Counted from the first letter of the stretch, positions 53,589 through 63,423 are shown. The stretch: 64,000 nt of DNA from Gemmatimonadales bacterium (GCA_019637315.1 JAHBVU010000001.1:1-64000), one strand, 5' to 3'. The notes: generated by a model not told the origin, from the sequence alone. Made by a program: numbers and translations.

Positions 53589-54973
53589 CGGGTGCCGATC
53601 AGCTGCTGCAGCAAATCGTAGCGACTCACGATGCCGACCAGCTTGCCGTCTCGCTGAACCAGCGTTGCCGGGTTTTCCCGGGTCAGCATCGGTGGGAGCC
53701 GATCGACCGGGAAGTTCGCGTCGACCACCGGAAAGGGCGGATCCATGACCTCACGGACCGGTCGATCGAGGAGTGACGGCTGGCTCAGTGCCCGGGTCAT
53801 CAGGGTCGGCTCGATCAGGCCGCCGATGCACTCGTCGTTTTCGACCACCGGAATCTGACTCACGCCCCAGGTGCTCATCAGGTTGAGGGCCTGCCGCACC
53901 TGTGCGGCCCCAGTCAGGCTGACCAGCTCCGGCGCGCCCTTGCTCCGCCGGGCGATCAGCTCGGCCACCGTCAGGCGTGGCACATCGAGCAGTTGGTTCT
54001 CCTGCATCCACTCGTCGTTGAACACCTTGGACAGGTAGCGCTCGCCGGTATCGCACAGAATGGTGACGATGCAGGCCTCCGGATCATCCACTTCGCGGGC
54101 CAGTTCGAGCGCGAGCTGAACGTTGAGGCCCGCGCTGCCGCCAACCAGCATCCCCTCCTCGCGCGCCAGGCGCCGCGCCATGCCGAGTGCGTCCCGATCG
54201 GACGCCTGCCGGAACTCGTCGATATAGTCCCACCAGATCGTGGTCGGGATCTTGTCGCCCCCAATTCCTTCGACCTTGTAGGGACGCCCCTCGACCTTGG
54301 CGCCGGTTTTGTGTCCCGTATAGATGGAGCCAATCGGATCGCCGGCGATGATGCGGATGGCGGGGTTCTTCTCTTTGAGGTACTTGCCGACGCCACTGAC
54401 CGTCCCCCCGGTACCTGCGCCGGCGACGAAGTGGGTGACGCGCCCCGCCGTCTGCTCCCAGATCTCGGGGCCGGTGGTGCGGTAGTGGGACTCGGGATTG
54501 CTCTGGTTGTAGAACTGATTGGCCAGGATAGCGCCCGGCGTATCGCGGGTGATCTGCTTGGCCTTGTTGATGTAGTGATCCGGGTGATCGGGCGGCACAG
54601 CCGTTGGTGTAATGACGACTTCGGCGCCAAACGCCTTGAGCAGCCGGACCTTTTCCTGCGACATCTTGTCGGGCATGGTGAAGATGCAGTGATACCCTTT
54701 GAGCGCAGCCGCGATGGCAAGTCCGACACCGGTGTTGCCGGAGGTACCCTCCACCACGGTGCCTCCAGGTCTGAGCTCGCCGTTGACTTCGGCCGCCGTG
54801 ATGATGTCGAGACCGATGCGATCCTTGACCGACCCGCCCGGGTTGGCGTATTCCGCCTTGCCGTAAATGGGGGTTCGGATGCCGTGACCAATCCGGCCCA
54901 GCCGGATCAGGGGCGTCCATCCGATGGTGTCGATGACCGATTCATAGGGGGTGCGATGTTGGGGCGAACTCAT
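53585..54973 (-). CDS. Cystathionine beta-synthase (PLP domain plus CBS pair)
   Basis: 462 residues. Residues 1-330 are a fold-type II PLP enzyme with DTIGWTPLIRL, the PLP lysine in NPGGSVKDRIG, the loop EGTSGNTGVGLAIAA and GAGTGGTVSGVGKYLKE. Residues about 335-460 are a tandem CBS-domain pair (WGVSQIPVVENDECIGGLIEPTLM, LVQRDGKLVGIVSRYDLLQQL). This is the cystathionine beta-synthase layout, producing cystathionine from homocysteine and serine; cysteine synthase activity cannot be excluded. It overlaps both neighbours by 4 bp. Confidence 0.93.
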   Translation of the reverse strand: MSSPQHRTPYESVIDTIGWTPLIRLGRIGHGIRTPIYGKAEYANPGGSVKDRIGLDIITAAEVNGELRPGGTVVEGTSGNTGVGLAIAAALKGYHCIFTMPDKMSQEKVRLLKAFGAEVVITPTAVPPDHPDHYINKAKQITRDTPGAILANQFYNQSNPESHYRTTGPEIWEQTAGRVTHFVAGAGTGGTVSGVGKYLKEKNPAIRIIAGDPIGSIYTGHKTGAKVEGRPYKVEGIGGDKIPTTIWWDYIDEFRQASDRDALGMARRLAREEGMLVGGSAGLNVQLALELAREVDDPEACIVTILCDTGERYLSKVFNDEWMQENQLLDVPRLTVAELIARRSKGAPELVSLTGAAQVRQALNLMSTWGVSQIPVVENDECIGGLIEPTLMTRALSQPSLLDRPVREVMDPPFPVVDANFPVDRLPPMLTRENPATLVQRDGKLVGIVSRYDLLQQLIGTR

Positions 54974-55374
54974 GGAACGGGGCCTCCGGTCGGGGGCGCT
55001 CGGAAATTGATCGGCTGGAGAAAGCGGGTGGCTGTCGGAGTCCCGTCGCGCAGCGCCGGGGCAAAGCGCAGCTTGCTGGCAGACTCGAGCGCGGCGGAGT
55101 CGAGCGCGGGATACCCGCTCGATTCGTAGATCGCGGTCGATTCAGGCACGATTCGGCCCGCCGTATCAGCAAACAGCCGCAGCATCACGGTGCCACCGAT
55201 GCGCTGGGCGGCCGGGCCCTCGGGATAGACGATGGCCGGATTGGCATCGAGGGCCACCGGAGTCTCGTCGCGCCGGATGGCACTTGGCCGATCCGCAGGA
55301 AGCGTAAGTCCGGGTGCCGCCTCGCGCTGGCACCCGACCGCGACCGCGAGCAGCGCGATACCGAGCCAGCGCAT
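54970..55374 (-). CDS. TonB C-terminal domain lipoprotein
   Basis: 134 residues. The signal peptide ends in a lipobox-like VAVGC (MRWLGIALLAVAVGC). The C-terminal half is a TonB/TolA-type beta-alpha-beta domain: RIGGTVMLRLFADTAGRIVPES, YPALDSAALESASKLRFAPALRDG, PTATRFLQPINF. Unlike full TonB it lacks a Pro-rich linker and a long membrane anchor, so energy transduction is unlikely. It starts 2 bp downstream of mutS and overlaps cbs by 4 bp. Confidence 0.82.
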   Translation of the reverse strand: MRWLGIALLAVAVGCQREAAPGLTLPADRPSAIRRDETPVALDANPAIVYPEGPAAQRIGGTVMLRLFADTAGRIVPESTAIYESSGYPALDSAALESASKLRFAPALRDGTPTATRFLQPINFRAPPTGGPVP

Positions 55375-55376
55375 GA

Positions 55377-58019
55377 CTAGGAGGTCTCCGAGCCGAGCTG
55401 CCGCTTCAGATCGGCGAGCCGATTGAGCGCCTCGAGCGGCGTCAGCGAATCGAGATCGAGCGTTTCAATGGCGCGTCGAATCGGATCCGGGGGAGCCGGC
55501 GCTCCAGGCTTCGCAGGTCTTTGCTTCCGGTGTGCTCCCGGATCGCCGAACAGGCCAAGCTGACCCTCATCGATTCGGGCGGCTTCACCGGGGACCATCC
55601 GGTGTTCGCTTTCGAGCGTGAGGAGCACCTCGCCGGCCCGGGCTACCACAGTGCCGGGGAGCCCGGCAAGCTGGGCAACATGGATGCCGTACGAGCGATC
55701 GGTTCCACCCGCCACAAGCCGGTGCAGGAAGACCACGGTATCGCCCGTTTCCTTGACGGCAACGTTCATGTTACGGGCGTGGGCCAGTCGTTCCGGGAGC
55801 TGCATCAGCTCGTGGTAATGAGTCGCGAACATGGTTTTGCAGCCGACCCGGTCGTGCAGGTGCTCAGTGACAGCCCAGGCAATCGCCACCCCGTCATAGG
55901 TCGAGGTGCCCCGGCCGATTTCGTCGAGCAGGACGAGACTCCGGGCAGTGGCGCTGTGCAGGATGGCGCTGGTTTCGCTCATCTCGACCATGAAGGTCGA
56001 CTGACCGCGCGCCAGGTTATCGCTGGCTCCGAGCCGGGTGAACAGTCGGTCGACCGTCCCGATGCTTGCTGCGGTGGCCGGGAGGAAGGAGCCAAGCTGG
56101 GCCATCACGACCACCAGACCGATCTGGCGCAGAATGGTCGACTTGCCTGCCATGTTGGGACCGGTCACGAGCTGGACTCGACTGGCGGCATCCAGGTGAA
56201 CATCGTTCGGGATAAACGACTCCCGAGGCATCAGGCGCTCGATGACCGGGTGCCGACAAGCGGTCAGGGTCAGATCGAATCCTTCGTCGACCGTGGGGCG
56301 GACGTAGCGATACTGCACCGCCAGCTCGGCCAGCCCAGTCCAGACATCGAGGTGGGCGAGAACTGCGGCGCTTCGCTGGATCCGCGCGATGGCCGCGCCG
56401 ACCTGACTCCGGAGAGCGCCGAACAGCTCCGCTTCGCGAGCCACCATCCGCTCCTCCGCACCGAGCACCTTGGCCTCGTACTGCTTGAGCTCCGGGGTAA
56501 CGTAGCGCTCAGCGGTGGCCAGGGTCTGGCGCCGTTCGTAGTCGGGCGGAATCCGGGCCGAGTGGGTTCGGGTGACCTCGATGAAATAGCCGAAGACCTT
56601 GTTGTAGCCGATCTTGAGCGAGGCGATTCCGGTGCGCTCCCGCTCGCGCTGCTGGATCGAGGCGATGTACTGTTTGCCGCCGTCCCGGAGCTCGCGCGAC
56701 TCATCCAACTCGGTGTCGAACCCGGCCCGGATCACCCCTCCATCGGCAGGATTGACGGGTGGACGGTCTTCCAGCGCGGCCTCGAGTTCGGTGGTGAGAT
56801 CCTCGAGCAGGTCGAGCTCGGCGGACAGGCTGGCAAACGGGTGCGTTGCGGCGCTGCCGGGTGGAGTCAGCCCTGCCAGCGCGGCGGCAATACGCGGCAA
56901 GCGCTTGAAGGAATCTCGCAAGGCGCCGAGTTCGCGGGGGTTGGCTCGCCCGGCTGCGGCCCGTCCGGCGAGCCGTTCCAGGTCGCGGACCCCGTCGAGG
57001 GCTTCGCGGGCATCGGCACGGGCGTTGGGGAGCCGGACGCCGCTGGCCACCGCATCGAGCCGGCGATTGATCTCGGCACCGTCCCGCAGCGGTGAAAGAA
57101 TCCACTGGCGCAGCAACCGGGCGCCCATCGGTGTCATGGTTGCGTCGAGCGTCTCGAGCAGGGTGACGCCCTTGGTGCCAGCGCGCAGCGGCTCAACCAA
57201 CTCCAGATTGCGCCGGGTCATCTCATCGAGCCAGAGATAACGGTCGGAGCGGCGGATGGTCGGACGTCGCAGGTGGGCAATGCCGCCGGGCTGGAGTTCG
57301 CTCAGATAGCGCAGCAGGGCACCCGAGGCGCCGACGGCCGGGCCGTCGTCCGCCTCGATGCCCAAGCCATCGAGGGAGGCCAGGCCAAAGCGTCGGGTCA
57401 GCTCCTCACTTGCCAGCTCCGCATCGAACTCCCAGGCGTCGCGGAGCGTCTGCATAACATCGGTTGCGGTCAGCGCGTCGGCCACCGTCACGACTTCGGC
57501 TGGGGCCAGCCGACCGAGGGCTTCGTCGATCCGGGCTCGGGGCGTCGTTTCGAGCAGGAACTCACCGGTCGACAAGTCGATCGCGGCCAGGCCGGCCGGA
57601 CCGTCGGGCCGGTGCCGGTCGCCCGGGTGCAGTGCGACCAGGAAGTTGTTGCGTCCGCCGGGAAGCCAGTCCTCTTCCAGGAGGGCACCAGGCGTGACCG
57701 TCTCTACGACTTCACGGCGGACGATGCCTTTGGCCTTCTTGGGGTCTTCGACCTGTTCGCAGATAGCGACCCGATGCCCCGCAGCGACCAGCTGCCGCAG
57801 GTAGTCTGCGGCCGCCTTGACCGGCACACCAGCCAGCGGAACGCCGTCGCCGCGCGCGGTCAGCGTGATGTTGAGGAGGCGCGCCGCAACTTCGGCGTCA
57901 TCGAAGAACATCTCGTAGAAATCGCCCATCCGGAAGAAGAGAATCTTGTCGCGGTGGCGCGACTTGATCTCCTGGTACTGCCGGAGGAGCGGGGTGCCGT
58001 CGGTCACGGATGCGGTCAC
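55377..58019 (-). CDS. mutS: DNA mismatch repair protein MutS
   Basis: 880 residues from the GTG at 58017-58019 in a GTGA overlap; a longer frame would run antiphase through the SPOR gene. The mismatch-reading motif FRMGDFYEMFFDDA is at residues 24-37. The ATPase has Walker A TGPNMAGKST, ATARSLVLLDEIGRGTSTYDGVA and MFATHYHELMQL. All functional motifs look intact. It binds mismatches and recruits MutL; mutL is not in the window. The C-terminal helices (PIRRAIETLDLDSLTPLEALNRLADLKRQL) match the tetramerisation tail. Confidence 0.97.
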   Translation of the reverse strand: MTASVTDGTPLLRQYQEIKSRHRDKILFFRMGDFYEMFFDDAEVAARLLNITLTARGDGVPLAGVPVKAAADYLRQLVAAGHRVAICEQVEDPKKAKGIVRREVVETVTPGALLEEDWLPGGRNNFLVALHPGDRHRPDGPAGLAAIDLSTGEFLLETTPRARIDEALGRLAPAEVVTVADALTATDVMQTLRDAWEFDAELASEELTRRFGLASLDGLGIEADDGPAVGASGALLRYLSELQPGGIAHLRRPTIRRSDRYLWLDEMTRRNLELVEPLRAGTKGVTLLETLDATMTPMGARLLRQWILSPLRDGAEINRRLDAVASGVRLPNARADAREALDGVRDLERLAGRAAAGRANPRELGALRDSFKRLPRIAAALAGLTPPGSAATHPFASLSAELDLLEDLTTELEAALEDRPPVNPADGGVIRAGFDTELDESRELRDGGKQYIASIQQRERERTGIASLKIGYNKVFGYFIEVTRTHSARIPPDYERRQTLATAERYVTPELKQYEAKVLGAEERMVAREAELFGALRSQVGAAIARIQRSAAVLAHLDVWTGLAELAVQYRYVRPTVDEGFDLTLTACRHPVIERLMPRESFIPNDVHLDAASRVQLVTGPNMAGKSTILRQIGLVVVMAQLGSFLPATAASIGTVDRLFTRLGASDNLARGQSTFMVEMSETSAILHSATARSLVLLDEIGRGTSTYDGVAIAWAVTEHLHDRVGCKTMFATHYHELMQLPERLAHARNMNVAVKETGDTVVFLHRLVAGGTDRSYGIHVAQLAGLPGTVVARAGEVLLTLESEHRMVPGEAARIDEGQLGLFGDPGAHRKQRPAKPGAPAPPDPIRRAIETLDLDSLTPLEALNRLADLKRQLGSETS

Positions 58020-58906
58020 GGGTCCGCGACGATGAAGGGCTGCCCGCCGAGCTGAGATCGAATCCGGGCCAGGGCCTGGTTGGCCAGGGCGCGGGTGGCG
58101 AACGGGCCGGCGCGGACCTTGAAAAACCCGCCCTCGTGGACGACGGTTGATTCGTAGCCCAGGCCCTTGAGTCGCGTGACCTGCTGGTTGGCGGCGGCCT
58201 GGTTCGGTGCCGCAATCACCTGCACGCGGAAGCCGCCTCGCGCCGGTGCGGCGGTCGGGGGCCGGGCGGGCGCCGGTGCCGGGGCGGTCGGACTGACCGT
58301 CGTGGTTTCGACCGGTGCGGCGGGGTCGACACCTTGGGCCTGAATCGATCCGCAGCGCTGCTTCTGGAACTCGAGCTGGTTGCGCAGCTCGATGTCGTCG
58401 GGTCGCGCAGTCAAGCCGATATCGGCCAGCCGGCAGGCCTCGACGCCGTTGCGCAGGTCGCCCGCGGCGCGGGCGCCCCAGAACGCTGCCATCGCGCGGA
58501 GCGGGCTCGATGGATAATCGGCCAGCAGGCGGCTGACTTGGGAGACCGATGCGCCCGGGTTGCCGCTGGCGTACTCGACCTGGGCCAGCAGCAGGAGGGC
58601 ATCGTCGGCCCATTCGGAGGTCGAGTACTCCACGATGACGCGGCGGAGCGCGATGCGCCGATCGAACTCCGTGGCGGCGACGATGCCGGAAGTGTAGAGC
58701 GCCTCGGCGTAGAGGTTGTCGACCGGGTCGGTGCGGTCGAGCAGCGCCCGAACCGCGGCGCGAGCGGAATCGGCGTGCCCGTCCTGTGCCAGCTGAACTG
58801 CGGCAATCAGCTGCGGATTGGTCTGGGCGCTGGTGGCCGTCGGCGTCAGGCCGACCGCCAGGATCAGTGCGAGAACGCCGAGCAGCGTCAGGCGGCGCGT
58901 TGCCAT
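58016..58906 (-). CDS. SPOR domain-containing periplasmic protein
   Basis: 296 residues with a signal peptide (MATRRLTLLGVLALILAVGLTPTATSAQ). The middle (30-180) is helical and TPR-like (ALLLLAQVEYASGNPGASVSQVSRLLADYPSSPLRAMAAFWGARAA). A Pro/Ala/Thr-rich linker leads to a C-terminal SPOR domain (about 222-296, FRVQVIAAPNQAAANQQVTRLKGLGYES, VRAGPFATRALANQALARI). SPOR domains bind denuded septal glycan strands. It overlaps holA by 19 bp and mutS by 4 bp. Confidence 0.88.
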   Translation of the reverse strand: MATRRLTLLGVLALILAVGLTPTATSAQTNPQLIAAVQLAQDGHADSARAAVRALLDRTDPVDNLYAEALYTSGIVAATEFDRRIALRRVIVEYSTSEWADDALLLLAQVEYASGNPGASVSQVSRLLADYPSSPLRAMAAFWGARAAGDLRNGVEACRLADIGLTARPDDIELRNQLEFQKQRCGSIQAQGVDPAAPVETTTVSPTAPAPAPARPPTAAPARGGFRVQVIAAPNQAAANQQVTRLKGLGYESTVVHEGGFFKVRAGPFATRALANQALARIRSQLGGQPFIVADP

Positions 58907-59940
58907 GGCACGGACATCTCCATCACGAGGTCGAACAGTATGGAACCTTCGTCGGACACGGAGGTGTTCTTGAGGCGCTCATCGGCACGGCGAAGCGCAG
59001 CAAGGGCCAGTTCGATCCGGTTCCTGCTCCAGTCGGGGGCGAGCCGACTCCACTGAGCCGACGCCGCATCATAGGAGACGCGGGCCGGGCGGGCGCGAAA
59101 GAGCGACCCTTTGACAGCCTGAACCAGCGCGGAGGAGCGGGCCCCCCGATCGTAGTGGGCTCGCGCGAGCCCCACGCCGACGATGCTGGTTCCCAGGAGG
59201 GTTACCAGTGAAACCCCTGACACTCCGGACTGGGCCAGCAGGTGGGGAATCATGCTGGCGGCGGCGCCGGCTTCGCCGCGCAGCACGGCATCGCGCCAAT
59301 CGTACTGGGTTTCGCCGTGTCGCACTCCCAGAAAATCGGAGACCCGTTCGACGGTGAGCGGATCGGTCGCACTGAGCCCGGCCAGCTTGTCCAGCTCGCT
59401 CCGCAGGGCTGCCAGGCTGGCGTCGGTCACGCGCACCATGTGGAGCGCGGCCTCATCTTCCAGGCTGAGACCGAGACGCTCGGCTTGGAGCAACAACCAC
59501 TTCTTGGCGCGCTCAGGGGGCAGCGGGTCGGCCGACACCGCCAGGGTGCGTCTTGCCAACTCGGCATCGGCGTCGGCGTCGGTCGACCCCTGCACCAATA
59601 TCAGAATCGTTTCGGGTGCCGGTCGTTCGAGGTACCTGAGCACGGCGGTCTTGGCTTTGGCGCGCTTGGCCCAGCTTTCGACGTCGCGGATGATCACCAC
59701 CCGCCGGTCGGACATCATCGGCAGGGTGTTGCAGAGCGTCTCGGCGTCCTCAGGATCGAGAGTTGCGGCGGACCGCTGATCGAAATTGAAATCCTTGAGC
59801 GACGGATCGAGGGCACGGGACACCAGCTCGCCGATGGCCTCCTCCTTGAGCACATCCTCGGTGCCGTGGAGGTAGAGCGCCGTCGGGAACTCGCCCTTTC
59901 GGAGCGCCTTGAAGAGCTGATCGAACCCCTGGGTTGCCAT
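58888..59940 (-). CDS. holA: DNA polymerase III delta subunit
   Basis: 350 residues matching HolA: LHGTEDVLKEEAIGELVSRALDP near the N-terminus, RVVIIRDVESWAKRAKAKTAVLRYLERPAPETILIL and FLGVRHGETQYDWRDAVLRGEAGAAASMIPHLLAQSG. It is the clamp-loader subunit that opens the beta clamp. There is no Walker A, as expected for delta. Its 3' end overlaps the SPOR gene by 19 bp. Its upstream gap to the NUDIX gene is 85 bp, which could hold a promoter. Confidence 0.92.
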   Translation of the reverse strand: MATQGFDQLFKALRKGEFPTALYLHGTEDVLKEEAIGELVSRALDPSLKDFNFDQRSAATLDPEDAETLCNTLPMMSDRRVVIIRDVESWAKRAKAKTAVLRYLERPAPETILILVQGSTDADADAELARRTLAVSADPLPPERAKKWLLLQAERLGLSLEDEAALHMVRVTDASLAALRSELDKLAGLSATDPLTVERVSDFLGVRHGETQYDWRDAVLRGEAGAAASMIPHLLAQSGVSGVSLVTLLGTSIVGVGLARAHYDRGARSSALVQAVKGSLFRARPARVSYDAASAQWSRLAPDWSRNRIELALAALRRADERLKNTSVSDEGSILFDLVMEMSVPWQRAA

Positions 59941-60025
59941 GAACCGTCCCGCGCATACGTGCCCGACAGATCGAAGCCGGAATCTAAGCCCGATCCGAGC
60001 CCGGGACGAGGCGACCTGCGGGGCT

Positions 60026-60562
60026 TCAGGCGCGCAAGAAGCTCTGCACGAACATCAAGGCGGTCAACGACTTGGCATCTCGGATCCCGCGAGCACGAAT
60101 CATCTGTCCGACGGCGGACCAGCGAAACTCGTGAACCGTGATGAACTCGTCGGCCTCCGGGGCTGCCTCGGCCGGTGTCAGGTCGGTGGCCAGGTAGAGA
60201 TGAATCGATTCGTCCGTGAAGCCGGGTGCCGTGAAGATCTGGGTCAGACTGGTCAGAGTTCCGGCTTGGTAGCCGGCCTCTTCGATCAGTTCGCGATGGG
60301 CGCAGGCCTCGGGCGCTTCGCCCGGGGACAGCGTCCCGGCCGGGATTTCCCAGATATAGCCGTCCGCAGCATGGCGGAATTGTCTGATCAGGAGAATCCT
60401 GGGATCAGGGTCGGTCACCGGGTCGAGCATGGGAATCACGGCCGCGGCTCCCGGATGCCGGATCGTGTCGAGGGTGCCCTGGGTACCGTTGGGAAACTGG
60501 ACCTGGTCGACATCGACGGCGATAACCCGTCCGGTATGAACCCGAGTGGATTTGATCAGCAT
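60026..60562 (-). CDS. NUDIX hydrolase (ADP-ribose pyrophosphatase-like)
   Basis: 178 residues from the ATG at 60560-60562; an in-frame GTG seven codons upstream (60583) is an alternative. The NUDIX box is GTLSPGEAPEACAHRELIEEAGY (about residues 84-106), fitting GX5EX7REUXEEXG. The upstream GYIWEIPAGTL is typical of the ADP-ribose pyrophosphatase group. It hydrolyses nucleoside diphosphate-linked compounds; exact substrate is unknown. It follows the YdcF gene closely. Confidence 0.9.
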   Translation of the reverse strand: MLIKSTRVHTGRVIAVDVDQVQFPNGTQGTLDTIRHPGAAAVIPMLDPVTDPDPRILLIRQFRHAADGYIWEIPAGTLSPGEAPEACAHRELIEEAGYQAGTLTSLTQIFTAPGFTDESIHLYLATDLTPAEAAPEADEFITVHEFRWSAVGQMIRARGIRDAKSLTALMFVQSFLRA

Positions 60563-60588
60563 AGAAGTAGTGTTAACTACCACTCACA

Positions 60589-61191
60589 TTAGAGGATGGT
60601 TCGAAGCCAAATGTATGGAATCTTGAGTGTTTCGAGCAGGAGATAGCGGATCTCGCGGGCACTGCCGGGTACGATCGGGCTCAGCGTCACGGGGGACGTA
60701 TAGGCCGTCAGCCCGACCCGATAGGCCTCGAGCCGGAGCCGGCCCAGGTGGAAGCCGTCGCTGACGAGCAGGACCGAGCTGATCCGGGCCTGGTCTGCCC
60801 AGTCACCGAGCGCGCGGATCGAGGCTTCGGTCGACTGGCCCTGGGGTAGTTCGACGATGACCGCTTCGGGAATTCCGGCAGCCACCAAAGACCGCCGCTG
60901 CACTCGGGCCTCGCTCTCACTGTCGCCCGGGTGGGTTCCGCCGGTGACGACGATCGAAGGGGCGAGCCCTTCGCCGAAGAGCGCGTAGGCGTGGTCGATC
61001 CGGGCCTGCAGCACCGGTGAGGGGCGCCCGTTGTAGTGGGCCGCGCCCAGGACCACGATGGCCCCGGCCGCTCGACGCTGATCGACTCGGCTGGCGCGCC
61101 AGATCCACGCAAAAATGCCCAGGTAGCAGATGCCGGCGGCCAGGATGGCGCGCCAGACCCAGCGGAGCGGCGACCGGCGACGACGACTCAC
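60589..61191 (-). CDS. YdcF family (DUF218) membrane protein
   Basis: 200 residues. A basic N-terminus and one membrane span (about 11-32) precede a DUF218 domain: AIVVLGAAHYNGRPSPVLQARIDHAYALFGEG, IVVTGGTHPGDSESEARVQRRSLVAAGIP and ISSVLLVSDGFHLGRLRLEAYRVGL. The family includes ElyC/SanA proteins linked to envelope integrity. It overlaps the beta-CASP gene by 4 bp, so the two are coupled. Confidence 0.9.
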   Translation of the reverse strand: MSRRRRSPLRWVWRAILAAGICYLGIFAWIWRASRVDQRRAAGAIVVLGAAHYNGRPSPVLQARIDHAYALFGEGLAPSIVVTGGTHPGDSESEARVQRRSLVAAGIPEAVIVELPQGQSTEASIRALGDWADQARISSVLLVSDGFHLGRLRLEAYRVGLTAYTSPVTLSPIVPGSAREIRYLLLETLKIPYIWLRTIL

Positions 61192-62582
61192 AGCACAAAC
61201 GACTCGCCCAGGCGCGGGATAGTGACCTCACCGACGCCGTTCTCGAGCAGCAAGGTACGCATGGCCTCCGCAGCTTCCGGTTCGCCATGGACCACGAAGG
61301 CGCGCCGGACCGGACCGCCCAGGGCTTTGACCCAGTCGCGCAGTTCGTTCCGATCGGCGTGGGCCGAGTAGCCTCCGATGGTCTCGATCTCGGCGCGGCG
61401 GACTACGGTTTCGCCGAAGACTTTGACTTCGGTCGCCCCGTCCTGGAGGCGACGGCCCAGCGTGTGTTCCGCCTGGAAGCCGATGAACAGCACCAGGTTG
61501 CGATGATCGCCCAGGTGGTTGCCGAGGTGATGCAGAATGCGCCCGGCCTCCGCCATCCCGGATGCCGAGATAATGATGGCTGGCCCGACCAGGCTGTTGA
61601 GCCGCTTCGAGTCCTTCACGTCCCGGACATACTGCAGCAAGGGGAAATCGAAGATGCTCTCCATTCGTTCGACCAGCTTTTCTCGCCGATCGAACACCTC
61701 AGGATGCATTCGGAAGACCGTCGTGGCGTCGACCGCCAGGGGGCTGTCGACGAACACCGGCAGGTGCGGGATGGCGCCGGCGCGGTAGAGCTGGTGGATC
61801 GAGTAGACCACTTCCTGGGTCCGGCCGACCGCAAAGGCCGGGATCAGGATCTTGCCGCCCCGTGCCGCCACGCGTCGGATGGTCTCGCCCAGGTGTTGCT
61901 CGGCCTGATCGGTCGATTCGTGATCGCGGTTGGCGTAGGTCGACTCGATGATCAAGGTATCGACGGGCCCTACCGGTGGATCCGGATCGCGGATGATCGG
62001 CAGGTTCTTGCGGCCGATGTCTCCCGAGAACACCAGCCGGTGGCCGCCGTCCTCGGTGATCCGGATGTTGACCGAGGCGGAGCCCAGAATGTGTCCGGCG
62101 TCGGTGAATTCGAACGCCAGATGCTTGCGCAGGTGATTGATGCGTCGGTAGGGTTGTCCGACGATCAGGTCTTGCACAGCAATCGCATCGGCCAGATTGT
62201 AGAGCGGCTGGCTCTCGACCCCCAATGTCTTGCCGCGCCGCGCGAGATACTCCGCATCCTTCATCTGAATGTGTGCAGAGTCGGGCAGCATGATGGCGCA
62301 GAGGTCGCGCGAGGCGGGCGTCGCATAGATCGGCCCGTGAAAACCATGCCGGACCAGGAGCGGCAGGCGGCCGGCGTGGTCGATGTGGGCGTGACTCAGA
62401 ATGATGGCGTCGATGCGCCGCGGATCGAACGGCAGCTCGGCATTCTTCCTGGCCGCTTCGGCCCGGCGTCCCTGGAAGAGCCCTGCGTCGAGGAGAAAAC
62501 GGCCGCCGGCCGCCTCGAGAAGATGCATCGAGCCGGTCACCTCACCGGCGGCGCCCCAGAACGTCAGGCGAATCCCGCTCAC
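61188..62582 (-). CDS. Metallo-beta-lactamase/beta-CASP hydrolase (RNA-processing type)
   Basis: 464 residues. The MBL motif HAHIDHAGRLP is at about 58, followed by a beta-CASP region (PVFVDSPLAVDATTVFRMHPEVFD, AIIISASGMAEAGRILHHL) and the C-terminal GGYSAHADRNELRDWV with VHGEPEAAEAM. This arrangement is that of archaeal CPSF-like and bacterial MBL-fold RNA nucleases. Endo- or exoribonuclease activity is likely; no KH domain is visible at the N-terminus. It starts 40 bp after upp. Confidence 0.9.
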   Translation of the reverse strand: MSGIRLTFWGAAGEVTGSMHLLEAAGGRFLLDAGLFQGRRAEAARKNAELPFDPRRIDAIILSHAHIDHAGRLPLLVRHGFHGPIYATPASRDLCAIMLPDSAHIQMKDAEYLARRGKTLGVESQPLYNLADAIAVQDLIVGQPYRRINHLRKHLAFEFTDAGHILGSASVNIRITEDGGHRLVFSGDIGRKNLPIIRDPDPPVGPVDTLIIESTYANRDHESTDQAEQHLGETIRRVAARGGKILIPAFAVGRTQEVVYSIHQLYRAGAIPHLPVFVDSPLAVDATTVFRMHPEVFDRREKLVERMESIFDFPLLQYVRDVKDSKRLNSLVGPAIIISASGMAEAGRILHHLGNHLGDHRNLVLFIGFQAEHTLGRRLQDGATEVKVFGETVVRRAEIETIGGYSAHADRNELRDWVKALGGPVRRAFVVHGEPEAAEAMRTLLLENGVGEVTIPRLGESFVL

Positions 62583-62622
62583 TCGCTACCTCGTGTCGTC
62601 AGAAGATCAGGTCCAACCCCGT

Positions 62623-63264
62623 TCAGCGGGTACCGAACAGCCGATCGCCAGCATCACCCAGGCCGGGCAGGATGTAGGCCACCTCGTTGAGCTGGCGATC
62701 GAGGGCCGCCGCAAAGACGGCAACATCCGGATGCGCAGCGCCAAGAGCCCTGACTCCCTCGGGCGCCGCTACCAGGCAGAGTAGCCGGATCCGGGTGGCG
62801 CCGCTCCGCTTCAGTTGAGTCACGGCGGCAATGGCCGATCCGCCCGTGGCCAGCATCGGATCGAGGACGTAGATGTCGCGCGCCTCGTCGGCCGGCCCTT
62901 TGAAATAGTAGCTGACCGGTTCGAGCGTCTCGTGATCCCGATAGAGACCGATATGTCCCACCCGGGCCGAGGGGATCAAATGCAAGATTCCGTCCACCAT
63001 CCCCAATCCGGCTCGGAGGATGGGTACCAGCATCAGCTTTTTGCCGGCCACCCGGGTTCCGGTCATCGGTTCCAGGGGGGTGGTGACCTCGACGGGTTCC
63101 GTCGGCAGGTCGCGGGTGACCTCGTAGGTCATCAGCATCGCGATTTCGCCCAGGAGCTGGCGAAAGTTCTTGGTTGCCGTGGCGCGATCCCGCATGATGG
63201 TCAGCTTGTGCCGGATCAGCGGATGGTCCAGCACCGTCAGATTGGGATGCTCGGGATGGGGCAT
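62623..63264 (-). CDS. upp: Uracil phosphoribosyltransferase
   Basis: 213 residues from the ATG at 63262-63264; an upstream in-frame ATG would add seven residues with no similarity. The type I PRTase motif is [23 protein letters not shown], with [22 protein letters not shown] at the N-terminus and the uracil-binding [10 protein letters not shown] at the C-terminus. It salvages uracil to UMP using PRPP. It is the first gene of a minus-strand run through the beta-CASP and YdcF genes. Confidence 0.96.
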   Translation of the reverse strand: MPHPEHPNLTVLDHPLIRHKLTIMRDRATATKNFRQLLGEIAMLMTYEVTRDLPTEPVEVTTPLEPMTGTRVAGKKLMLVPILRAGLGMVDGILHLIPSARVGHIGLYRDHETLEPVSYYFKGPADEARDIYVLDPMLATGGSAIAAVTQLKRSGATRIRLLCLVAAPEGVRALGAAHPDVAVFAAALDRQLNEVAYILPGLGDAGDRLFGTR

Positions 63265-63423
63265 TCCGGGAATATACCGATGCATTCCGACCGTGGTGTG
63301 GCCGAATCTCGGAACCCGGCCTGGCCAGGCGGCGCAATTCTGGCAGGGTGGCGGACAGCGTCATTTGCCGCCAACTTCTGGGAATCCGTCTGTCCGTCCG
63401 TGCCAGGTACAAGGAGGTCGATC

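Noticed and set aside
58020-58613. Upstream extension of mutS to over 1000 residues
   Set aside because: The extra part is Arg/Pro-rich and antiphase to the SPOR gene; the GTG at 58019 gives the standard MutS start.
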